From: Candidatus Omnitrophota bacterium
GTDB lineage: Bacteria > Omnitrophota > Gorgyraeia > Gygaellales > Profunditerraquicolaceae
Assembly (NCBI GenBank): GCA_903882345.1
Contig: CAIRWO010000031.1
Span: 1 to 28,971 of the forward strand
Reading direction: 5' to 3'
Length of the DNA: 28,971 bases
A program made the position numbers and the translations under genes. The notes under the pieces were generated by a model. It ran no database searches and had not been told where the DNA came from. It was given only the letters and a program-made list of their open reading frames with translations. Below, piece by piece: positions 17,897 to 24,789 of this stretch (within the stretch, counting starts at the first letter, position 1; the number at the start of each line of letters is the position of its first letter).

Positions 17897-19588
17897 TTAT
17901 CTATTAATAAGCTTCCTTAAATCTTCCTTCGTCGGCACACCTTCAACTAAAAACATCTCGATATTATCCACGAGATACGTCGGCCCGAAGATTATATCCC
18001 TCTCTTTGTTCAGGCTGAGATTATCCCGCAAAAGTTCTGCGCCTTCCTTGCCTTTGGCGCAGGCCGTTATTTTAGCGCTATCCATTCCAACAGCGCAATC
18101 TTCCCACCAGGTGCTCTCAATAGACTTTGCCCGGCAGCTGATATAATCGAAAAATCTGGCAGGATAATATTTCTTTACGCAAACACTGCGCAGATATTCT
18201 TCGCTTTCCGGCTTGCCCTTGACAGATTGAAATGCGCCGTCTTTTTCAATTGCTAAAAAGTGTACCGAGGGATTGAGTGCCCTTGACGCCTCTAGGATTT
18301 CTCCCGCATTCTTGCCGAATAAGCTGATGAATAAATCGAGTTTTCCTTTAATCGCCTTCTTTCCTAAAATATAAGAAACCCCGCTGTATGCGGGCTTCAG
18401 CATATAAAAATTATCTTTTTCATCTACGATCTTCCTGAGTTGCTCATTGAAGCCGTTTTCCTTTTCTGCTTCCTTGCCTAAAAGATAAATTGGAAGGGCC
18501 TTGGCACCGGTAGCATTGATTAATTTATCCGCCGCTGGAGAAGGATAATATAAGTTAGAGACCTCAAGCCCGGGAAACCGGCTCTTTAAATAATTAACTA
18601 TGGGTTCGACGTTACATACCCGGCATTCCTTAGGTATAACGATTACAAGCTCTATCTTTGCGGGTTTAGTAAACTGGCAGCGGGAAGTAATATCACCGGG
18701 GTTTTGACAGCTAGCGATAAAACCTTCTTTCTGGCAGTTGGCATCAGAAAAACAGCGCGGCAATATCCCCGCCATGTCCGGATCATCATTAATTTTATCG
18801 GAAAGCCGCGGGTCCTCTGTTTTATAACTGATTATCTTATGGTCGTTTATTACAAAAGACGCCTTCCCCAGCCTTCTTCCCTGCCAGTCCGGCCTCAATA
18901 GCAGACCAGGCCCCAGCTTTGTTAACCTTTCTTTATGTATATTGCTATTACCGCTGATGATAATATTTATTTCCGGCATATCCTTTATCAATTCCAAGTC
19001 ATCATCTTCTTCCAGCCCGCTCAAAAGAATAATAATATCCGTGTTTTTTTTCTTTAATTCTTCAACTGCTTTCTTAACCGCTGTTTTAGGATCGATAAAT
19101 TTAAGGTTGCCTGCCTTTTGCGAGAGGGAAGTTGCCGTTACGCCGATGATGCCGATCCTGGTTCCGGAAATATCCTTGATCACAAAAGGAGCGATCTTCT
19201 GCAAATCTATATTACAAGAAATAAAAGGCACTTTTATGCCGGCAGCGCGCAGCTCAAGTAATTCTCTCCCGAAATTAAACTCATCGTTACCTATGGCAGC
19301 AGCATCATAATGCATCATCTCCATTGCTTTAAGATTTACCAACGTCCGCTGCATATCAAGCTGGGCATTCTGGCTTTCCGGATCGTGTAACCCACCGGCA
19401 AAGAAGCTGCCTGAGTCCAAAACCAGGGCATCGGGGTTAGCTTTTTTTAATTCCTTGATTAGGGTAGCCCTGCGGCTAATGCCGCCGTCCGGCTCAAACG
19501 GGCAATGGCAGGGATAAAGCATCGCATGTGTATCGCCGGTGTAGAGGATGGTTATTTCTTTGGCATAGCAGTTAAAAGTAAAAAACAA
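17897..19588 (-). CDS. Secreted 5'-nucleotidase-like (degenerate metallophosphatase) protein with thioredoxin-like C-terminal modules
   Basis: The 563-residue frame opens at a TTG without a ribosome site; see the out-of-frame ATG at 19653. Residues 11-250 follow the UshA/5'-nucleotidase plan (YTGDTHAM, PCHCPFEPDGGISRRAT, VLDSGSFFAG, IGNDEFNFG). Most metal ligands are replaced: Asp by S61, the GNHE His by D102, later His residues by G191, N214 and N216. Only D19, H21 and N101 remain. A Cys-rich linker (C279, C285, C294, C304) follows. Next comes a thioredoxin-like module with CRVC (322-325) and a likely cis-Pro (ALPIY). A DsbA-like module starts near 417; the position of its usual CPYG is FGKNAG, and it ends FGPTYLVDN. 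Probably a periplasmic redox or binding protein rather than a phosphatase. Confidence 0.7.
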   Translation of the reverse strand: MFFTFNCYAKEITILYTGDTHAMLYPCHCPFEPDGGISRRATLIKELKKANPDALVLDSGSFFAGGLHDPESQNAQLDMQRTLVNLKAMEMMHYDAAAIGNDEFNFGRELLELRAAGIKVPFISCNIDLQKIAPFVIKDISGTRIGIIGVTATSLSQKAGNLKFIDPKTAVKKAVEELKKKNTDIIILLSGLEEDDDLELIKDMPEINIIISGNSNIHKERLTKLGPGLLLRPDWQGRRLGKASFVINDHKIISYKTEDPRLSDKINDDPDMAGILPRCFSDANCQKEGFIASCQNPGDITSRCQFTKPAKIELVIVIPKECRVCNVEPIVNYLKSRFPGLEVSNLYYPSPAADKLINATGAKALPIYLLGKEAEKENGFNEQLRKIVDEKDNFYMLKPAYSGVSYILGKKAIKGKLDLFISLFGKNAGEILEASRALNPSVHFLAIEKDGAFQSVKGKPESEEYLRSVCVKKYYPARFFDYISCRAKSIESTWWEDCAVGMDSAKITACAKGKEGAELLRDNLSLNKERDIIFGPTYLVDNIEMFLVEGVPTKEDLRKLINR

Positions 19589-19653
19589 AAAGCAAAAAAC
19601 CCAAAATAAAATTTTGACTTTTGAATTGTATTTTTTACTTTTACCTTTTTCAT
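19552..19653 (-). other. Out-of-frame signal-peptide ORF at the phosphatase-like gene start
   Basis: ATG at 19653-19651 has a good ribosome site (AGAGGAAAG) and lies 14 bases after serA. It encodes 33 residues: a basic start (MKKVKVKNTIQKSK), a hydrophobic core (FYFGFFAFCFLLLTA), then a stop. One extra T in any of the runs at 19580-19585, 19587-19591 or 19594-19599 would join it to the 563-residue frame and give a full signal peptide ending CYA before KEITILYTG. I think this is the true start of the gene, now one base out of frame. Confidence 0.65.
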
Positions 19654-19660
19654 TTTACTT
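19570..19660 (-). repeat. Thirteen-unit 7-bp array across the N-terminus of the phosphatase-like gene
   Basis: The plus strand reads in sevens: AGTTAAA, AGTAAAA, AACAAAA, AGCAAAA, AACCCAA, AATAAAA, then TTTTGAC, TTTTGAA, TTGTATT, TTTTACT, TTTACCT, TTTTCAT, TTTACTT. The first half is A-rich and the second T-rich, so the array is a rough inverted pair. Arms 19574-19585 and 19631-19642 are a perfect 12-base inverted repeat (AAAAGTAAAAAA). The array covers the start codon and the whole signal-peptide coding stretch. Confidence 0.65.
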
Positions 19661-19667
19661 TCCTCTC

Positions 19668-21254
19668 TCATATCCTGATGATCTTCACTTCCAAAACGTT
19701 TTCCGTTTTTCTTATTTTATCCAGCAGCTCTGCGGAAATCGGGCTGTCCACATTCAACACGGAGATCGCCTTGCCGCCGCGCTCCTGACGGCCGAAGGTC
19801 ATTGCCGCAATATTAATATTATGCTTACCCATCAGCGTGCCTAAATTACCGATAATACCCGGCCGGTCCCAATTCTGCATCACGATCATCTCTCCGGCGG
19901 GGGTAACCTCCATATAACTCCCGTCGATCTTGACGATCCGCGGCTGCTTGTTGGCAGAAAGCGTGCCGCAAATCTTTCTTGACTCTTTATCCGTCCTTAT
20001 TTCCAGTTGTATAAGAGTTACGAATTCGCCTTCTTTAGGGGATTTTGCTTCTCTGACGTTTATCCCTCTTTCCCGGGCAAGGCTTACGGCATTGATAAAA
20101 TTCACCGTTTCTTTCAGGATCGGCGAGAGTATCCCTTTGACCAGCGCCATAGTCAGCGGGCTTAAATTATATTGGATGATTTCACCGCTGTAAGTTATGT
20201 TCAATTCCTGAAACCTGCCCTCAACCAGCTGGCTGGAAAACATCCCCAGCTTTTCCGAGAGATTAATATACGGCTCCAAGATATTGCATACCTCCGCCTC
20301 AAGACAGGGATAATTTGCCGCGTTGCGGATACCTCTTCCTAAAAGCGCATCGCGGACGATCTCCGCCACCTCGATCGCAACGTTGACCTGCGCTTCTTCC
20401 GTGGAAGCGCCCAGATGCGGGGTAGTAATGATATTGTCGAGTTTTAAGAGTTCGCTGTCCGGCGATAGGGGCTCTTTTTCAAAAACGTCCAAGGCAGCCG
20501 CGGCAACCTTGCCTTCCTTAATAGCCGCCACGAGCGCCGCCTCATCAATGATGCCGCCGCGCGCGCAGTTAATTACGCGCACGCCTTTTTTCATCGCCGC
20601 AAATTCTTTCGTAGAGATCATATGCCGGGTTTCTTCAGTAAGCGGCGTATGCACGGTAATATAATCCGAACGCTCGAACAAATCTTTTAATTCCACGATT
20701 TCCACGCCCAGGCTTTCGGCAACTTCCCGGGAAAGGAATGGATCAAAGGCAAGCACTTTCATCCCAAAGGAAAAGGCCCGTTTTGCCACTTCGCTGCCGA
20801 TCCTGCCGAACCCGACAATACCCAAAACCTTGGTATATAACTCCACTCCCATAAATTTGGAACGTTTCCATTCGCCTTTCTTGGTCGAAACATTTGCCTG
20901 CGGGATATTCCGGGAAAGCGATAAGATCATACTCAGCGTATGTTCTGCGGTAGAAATAGTATTACCCGCGGGGGTATTCATTACGATGATGCCTTTTTGC
21001 GTGGCGGCATCCAGATCGACATTATCCAGCCCTACGCCGGCGCGGCCGATCACCTTTAATTTATCCGCCGCGTTGATTATTTCGCGGGTAACCTTGGTCG
21101 CGCTCCTGACGATCAGGGCGTCATAGTCTTTAATCACCCCCTTAAGCGCTTCCGGTTTTAATTCGGTATTGACATCAACCTGGAACTGCCCGGCGTCTTT
21201 GAGGATTTTTAATCCTTCTTCGGATAATGCGTCGCTGACTAATATCTTAATCAT
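19668..21254 (-). CDS. serA: D-3-phosphoglycerate dehydrogenase, long ACT-domain form
   Basis: First enzyme of serine synthesis, oxidising 3-phosphoglycerate with NAD. At 528 residues it is the long form. It has an N-terminal substrate domain, a Rossmann fold with GIVGFGRIG (145-153), catalytic motifs NCARGGIIDE and TTPHLGAST, an intervening ASB domain, and a C-terminal ACT domain (from about 455, NWDRPGIIGNLGTLMGKHNI) that usually binds serine for feedback inhibition. GGGGAGG lies upstream of the ATG. It follows the class V aminotransferase by 27 bases, which suggests a two-gene serine/glycine module; no serB is in the window. Confidence 0.96.
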   Translation of the reverse strand: MIKILVSDALSEEGLKILKDAGQFQVDVNTELKPEALKGVIKDYDALIVRSATKVTREIINAADKLKVIGRAGVGLDNVDLDAATQKGIIVMNTPAGNTISTAEHTLSMILSLSRNIPQANVSTKKGEWKRSKFMGVELYTKVLGIVGFGRIGSEVAKRAFSFGMKVLAFDPFLSREVAESLGVEIVELKDLFERSDYITVHTPLTEETRHMISTKEFAAMKKGVRVINCARGGIIDEAALVAAIKEGKVAAAALDVFEKEPLSPDSELLKLDNIITTPHLGASTEEAQVNVAIEVAEIVRDALLGRGIRNAANYPCLEAEVCNILEPYINLSEKLGMFSSQLVEGRFQELNITYSGEIIQYNLSPLTMALVKGILSPILKETVNFINAVSLARERGINVREAKSPKEGEFVTLIQLEIRTDKESRKICGTLSANKQPRIVKIDGSYMEVTPAGEMIVMQNWDRPGIIGNLGTLMGKHNINIAAMTFGRQERGGKAISVLNVDSPISAELLDKIRKTENVLEVKIIRI

Positions 21255-21281
21255 TTATAAGCCTCCCCTTACCTTTATTTA

Positions 21282-22418
21282 TTATTTCAGGAACACCTCC
21301 TGCGCGGCCTTAACGCCGGCAGCAAGATCGAATTTATAACCCATCTGCTTCAGAACCTTTTCCAAACAGGAAATACCTACGATAATGTCGAATTCTCCGA
21401 TATAGCCCATATGGGCAATGCGAAAGATCTTACCTTTCATCTCCGACTGGCCGCCGGCAATGGTTACGCCGTAAGTATCGCGCATAACCTTGACCAGTTT
21501 TTCGCCATCAATGCCCGCGGGTACTTTTACTGCCGTAACTACGTCGGAAGCGGCATCCGGTGCGAATAACGCCAGGCCCAACGCCTGCATTGCCGCTCGC
21601 GTTGCTTCTGCCATTTTGGTATGCCGGATGAATATGTTTTCCAGCGTATCCTGACGTATTATTTTCAATGCTTCTGCCAAGGCAATAACCAGTGATATTG
21701 CCGGCGTAAACGGCGTATCGGTTTTTTCCATCGCCTTTTTGGCGACTTTCAGATCAAAATAATATTTCGGGCATTTTGCGGCATCGATTTTGCCCCATGC
21801 CTTTTTGCTCACGGAAACGAATGCCAGCCCCGGCGGCAACATCAGGCCTTTTTGCGATCCGGAAACGCATACGTCAACTGACCAGGCATCGGTTTTTAAA
21901 TCAACGGCACCCAGGCCGCTGATCGCATCTACGACCAGGACCGCATCAGAGCCTTTCACGACTTCCCCTATTGCCTTAATGTCATTGCTTACGCCGGTGG
22001 AAGTCTCGCACAAAGTAGTAAATACGGCTTTTATCGCCGGGTTAGCCTTTAACTTTCTTTCGATTTCCCGGGGATCAACTGCTTTACCCCATTCTACCTT
22101 GATAACTTCAGGCTTAATGCCGTAGGCAGAACAAAGTTCAGTCCATCTCTCGCCGAATTTTCCGCCTTCCACGGTTATTGCCGTATCGCCGGCCGATAAT
22201 AAATTGACTACCGCAGCCTCCATCGCGCCTGTTCCCGAAGCAGTCAGGATCATCACATCGCCGCTAGTCTGAAAAACGTATTTTAAGCCATCAGTAACTT
22301 CCTTCAATACCGCCTGGAACTGCGGCGTGCGGTGATGGATTATCGGCCTGCTTTGAGCCTCGCAAACTTCCGGGGGCAAAGGCGTAGGGCCGGGTGTAAG
22401 CAGATAATTCTTTTTCAT
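21282..22418 (-). CDS. Class V aminotransferase (serine-pyruvate/phosphoserine type)
   Basis: PLP enzyme of 378 residues. It opens with YLLTPGPTPLPPEV, typical of the serine-pyruvate, serine-glyoxylate and archaeal-type phosphoserine aminotransferase group. PLP-site features are ASGTGAMEA, VDAISGLGAVDL and the Schiff-base lysine K190 in SGSQKGLMLPPG. I chose the ATG at 22418 because GGAGGAG sits 6 bases upstream; an in-frame TTG 15 bases earlier lies at the edge of that ribosome site. Next to serA, a role as phosphohydroxypyruvate aminotransferase is likely, but serine-pyruvate or alanine-glyoxylate activity cannot be excluded. Confidence 0.88.
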   Translation of the reverse strand: MKKNYLLTPGPTPLPPEVCEAQSRPIIHHRTPQFQAVLKEVTDGLKYVFQTSGDVMILTASGTGAMEAAVVNLLSAGDTAITVEGGKFGERWTELCSAYGIKPEVIKVEWGKAVDPREIERKLKANPAIKAVFTTLCETSTGVSNDIKAIGEVVKGSDAVLVVDAISGLGAVDLKTDAWSVDVCVSGSQKGLMLPPGLAFVSVSKKAWGKIDAAKCPKYYFDLKVAKKAMEKTDTPFTPAISLVIALAEALKIIRQDTLENIFIRHTKMAEATRAAMQALGLALFAPDAASDVVTAVKVPAGIDGEKLVKVMRDTYGVTIAGGQSEMKGKIFRIAHMGYIGEFDIIVGISCLEKVLKQMGYKFDLAAGVKAAQEVFLK

Positions 22419-22433
22419 GTTGAACTCCTCCAA

Positions 22434-22461
22434 AATTTTTATCTTTTAACTTTTAACTTTT
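22434..22461 (-). repeat. Four-unit 7-bp tandem repeat over the clpP stop codon
   Basis: Plus-strand units are AATTTTT, ATCTTTT, AACTTTT and AACTTTT: 28 bases, the same size as the two arrays in ispG. In the coding sense, the repeat AAAAGTT followed by AAAA supplies the final Ser codon and the TAA stop of clpP. The array ends just before the ribosome site of the aminotransferase. Confidence 0.75.
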
Positions 22462-23064
22462 CTTTTTGCCTAGTGGAACTACCCCATCGATCAGGCCGTA
22501 ATCTTTTGCTTCCTGGGCAGACATAAAATAATCCCTGTCCGTATCTTTCTGAATTTTTTCCAAAGTTTGGCCGGTATGGGCAGAGAGGATCTCGTTGATT
22601 TTATCGCGCAGCTTTAAAATCTCATTTGCCTGAATGGAGATATCTATTGCCGCACCCTGCACCCCGCCCCATGGCTGATGGATCATCACACGGGAATTCG
22701 GCAGGGCAAAACGTTTGCCTTTTGTGCCGGCAGACAAAAGTACCGCGCCCATGCTTGCGGCCTGGCCGACGCAGTAGGTTGCCACTTCACATTTTAAGAA
22801 CTGCATCGTATCGTATACGGCAAGGCCGGCAGTAACTGACCCGCCGGGAGAATTTATATAAACATTTATGTCTTTAGCGGGATCTTCCATCTGCAGGAAA
22901 AGCATCTGTGCAATGATCAGGTTTGCCACGAAATCATCAATCGGCGTGCCGATGAACACGATGCGGTCTTTTAAGAGCCGGGAATAAATATCATACGCCC
23001 GCTCATAGCCGCGGCTGGTTTGTTCGATCACCATAGGAACTAACGTCTGCATCCTTACGTCCAT
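22453..23064 (-). CDS. clpP: ATP-dependent Clp protease proteolytic subunit
   Basis: Serine peptidase that forms the double-ring chamber fed by ClpX or ClpA/C. The 203 residues have the usual length. Catalytic triad: S104 in GQAASMGA, H129 in MIHQPWGG and D178 in [26 protein letters not shown] is fully conserved. The start of the mature chain reads [24 protein letters not shown], with an extra Tyr in the usual RGERAYD. GGAGGTG lies 6 bases before the ATG. It follows tig by 22 bases, the common tig-clpP pairing; clpX is not next to it. Confidence 0.97.
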   Translation of the reverse strand: MDVRMQTLVPMVIEQTSRGYERAYDIYSRLLKDRIVFIGTPIDDFVANLIIAQMLFLQMEDPAKDINVYINSPGGSVTAGLAVYDTMQFLKCEVATYCVGQAASMGAVLLSAGTKGKRFALPNSRVMIHQPWGGVQGAAIDISIQANEILKLRDKINEILSAHTGQTLEKIQKDTDRDYFMSAQEAKDYGLIDGVVPLGKKKS

Positions 23065-23086
23065 AATACACCTCCGCTTAGCTAGT

Positions 23087-23965
23087 TTAAGACAATTCTT
23101 TCCAATCTGCTTCTTTTAATAAAAATTCCAAGACCCGCTGCGGCATATGGTCATCAAGCGGGATATTTTCTTTCCTGGCGATCTCGGATAATACCAGATA
23201 AATCTTAACCTGTTTTTTCGCCTCCGGGGCGAGTTCTTCTGTAATGGTTTTTTCCCGCCCGTCGATCTGTTCCCGCGGTATGCCTTTTAAGGCCATATCA
23301 AGCTTGGCCTGCCTGACCATTTCCTGCAGCTGCCGGTTGACCATCGACTGAGGTATCTTAAAATCAAGGCCATTGGTTAAATTCTCAATTACCTCGTTCT
23401 CGATCCTTTTATGCTCCTGGCTCTGCTTCTGTATATACACCTGTGTCTCTACGAATTTTTCCAACGCTGACAAGCCGGGGTAACCGAGGCTGCGGGCAAA
23501 ACCATCGTCTACCGTATCCAGCTTCCGGGACTCCTTAAGAGAATCCACAAAACGTTTTATCTCATCAAGAGCAACTTCGATTTTTTTGTAGCCGATCTTT
23601 ATTCCCTTATAATCCTTAATATTAATTTCAGGGCTTATCTCTACGCCGGCCTTAAACGACAAGGTGTTCCTGTCTAATTTTACATCGGTTATATCAGGCA
23701 TATCGATGACGTCGAGCGATTCCTTTTCTATTGCCCTGCTGTAAATTTCCGGTATTAGTTCTTTTAGGACAAATTCATTGGCAGCGGAAGAAAAGTTCTT
23801 TTCCAGGATATCCCGCGGCACGTGCCCCGGCCTGAACCCTGAGACCTTAGCTTCCTGGTTGAACTTTTTGAACGCCTCTTCAAATTTATTCTTTACGATA
23901 TCCCCATTGACTTCGATGTTGATTTCCCGCTTAGTTGAATCAATCTTCTTAACTTCTGTTTTCAC
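23087..23965 (-). CDS. tig: Trigger factor lacking the PPIase domain
   Basis: Ribosome-bound chaperone that meets nascent chains at the exit tunnel. The 292 residues compare with about 430 in the standard form. The N-terminal ribosome-binding domain carries the signature [12 protein letters not shown] (43-54). After the linker helix ending [11 protein letters not shown] (150), the sequence goes straight to [19 protein letters not shown], which in full-length proteins follows the FKBP-like PPIase domain. The helical C-terminal chaperone domain (about 155-292) is otherwise intact. The start is GTG at 23965, chosen because it precedes MKTEVKKID, and it lies inside a strong inverted repeat. It is the first gene of the tig-clpP pair. 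Confidence 0.93.
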   Translation of the reverse strand: MKTEVKKIDSTKREINIEVNGDIVKNKFEEAFKKFNQEAKVSGFRPGHVPRDILEKNFSSAANEFVLKELIPEIYSRAIEKESLDVIDMPDITDVKLDRNTLSFKAGVEISPEINIKDYKGIKIGYKKIEVALDEIKRFVDSLKESRKLDTVDDGFARSLGYPGLSALEKFVETQVYIQKQSQEHKRIENEVIENLTNGLDFKIPQSMVNRQLQEMVRQAKLDMALKGIPREQIDGREKTITEELAPEAKKQVKIYLVLSEIARKENIPLDDHMPQRVLEFLLKEADWKELS

Positions 23966-24051
23966 CCCGCCCTTCCTTTCTTATCTATTCTTAATTACCC
24001 CATCATTCCTTATGATTACGCAAATGCATATTTATTTAGGAAAGGCGGGGT
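23964..24051 (-). promoter_or_regulatory. Three-arm leader with competing hairpins before trigger factor
   Basis: In RNA sense, arm 1 is ACCCCGCCTTTCCT (24051-24038), arm 2 is AGGAATGATGGGGT (24010-23997) and arm 3 is GGAAGGGCGGGGT (23976-23964). Arm 1 with arm 3 pairs over 13 of 13 positions (one G-U) and buries the ribosome site and the first two bases of the GTG. Arm 1 with arm 2 pairs over 12 of 14 and would leave the start open. The kdsB leader has the same three parts. Confidence 0.6.
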
Positions 24052-24066
24052 CTCCTTTAAGCCATT

Positions 24067-24789
24067 TTACATCCTGAATTTTTCACCAAGATAAATTTCC
24101 CGCGCTTTGGAATTATTGATTAATTCCTCGGCAGTGCCGGAAATCAAGATCCTGCCATCGGCGATCAAATATGCCCTGTCGGTGATCGAAAGGGTCTCTC
24201 TCACGTTATGGTCGGTAAGCAGGATCCCCAGGCCCTTTGCCTTCAATTCCTTAATGATTTCCTGCGCCTCGCTGACGACGATAGGATCGATCCCGGAAAA
24301 CGGCTCGTCCAGCAGGATAAACGAAGGGTTGGTAACCAAAGCACGGGTGATCTCCAGCCTTCTTCTCTCGCCGCCGGAAAGCGTATACGCCTTATTTTTC
24401 CTCAAGTGTGCGATGTTCAACTCGCCCAGCAGGTTGTTCAACCTTTCCTGCCGCTGGCGCGGGTTTAAAGGCATTGTCTCAAGGACTGCCATGATATTAT
24501 CTTCCACGCTGAGCTTACGGAATACCGACGGCTCCTGCGCAAGGTAACCGATGCCGAAACGCGCGCGCTCATGGATCGGACAGGAGGTTATTTCCTGATT
24601 ATCAAAAATTATCTTGCCTTTGTTCGGCTGGACGATCCCGACAACCATATAAAAAGTAGTGGTTTTTCCCGCGCCGTTGGGCCCAAGAAGTCCAACGATT
24701 TCACCGCGCTTTACCAGTATATCTACGCCTTTGACTACCTGCCTGCCGTCATAAGACTTACATAAGTCTTTAGTTTCCAGAAGGTACAT
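24067..24789 (-). CDS. lptB: LPS export ABC transporter ATP-binding protein
   Basis: Cytoplasmic ATPase that drives LPS extraction from the inner membrane through LptFG and the LptC-LptA-LptD bridge. In 240 residues: Walker A GPNGAGKT (36-43), signature LSGGERRRLEI (137-147), Walker B FILLDEP (157-163) and the switch His194 in TDHNV. The QEPSVFRKLSVEDN block is characteristic of LptB. The ATG overlaps the end of the fused lptC-lptA gene by 20 bases, a strong functional link. lptF and lptG are not in the window. Confidence 0.96.
   Translation of the reverse strand: MYLLETKDLCKSYDGRQVVKGVDILVKRGEIVGLLGPNGAGKTTTFYMVVGIVQPNKGKIIFDNQEITSCPIHERARFGIGYLAQEPSVFRKLSVEDNIMAVLETMPLNPRQRQERLNNLLGELNIAHLRKNKAYTLSGGERRRLEITRALVTNPSFILLDEPFSGIDPIVVSEAQEIIKELKAKGLGILLTDHNVRETLSITDRAYLIADGRILISGTAEELINNSKAREIYLGEKFRM

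Noticed and set aside
22419..22433. Upstream TTG start adding five residues to the class V aminotransferase
   Set aside because: The TTG lies at the edge of the GGAGGAG ribosome site, while the ATG at 22418 is ideally spaced and begins the conserved N-terminus.
23977..24038. A sigma70 promoter in the lptB-tig gap
   Set aside because: TTGCGT has no acceptable -10 box at 16-18 bases, so I do not report a promoter there.
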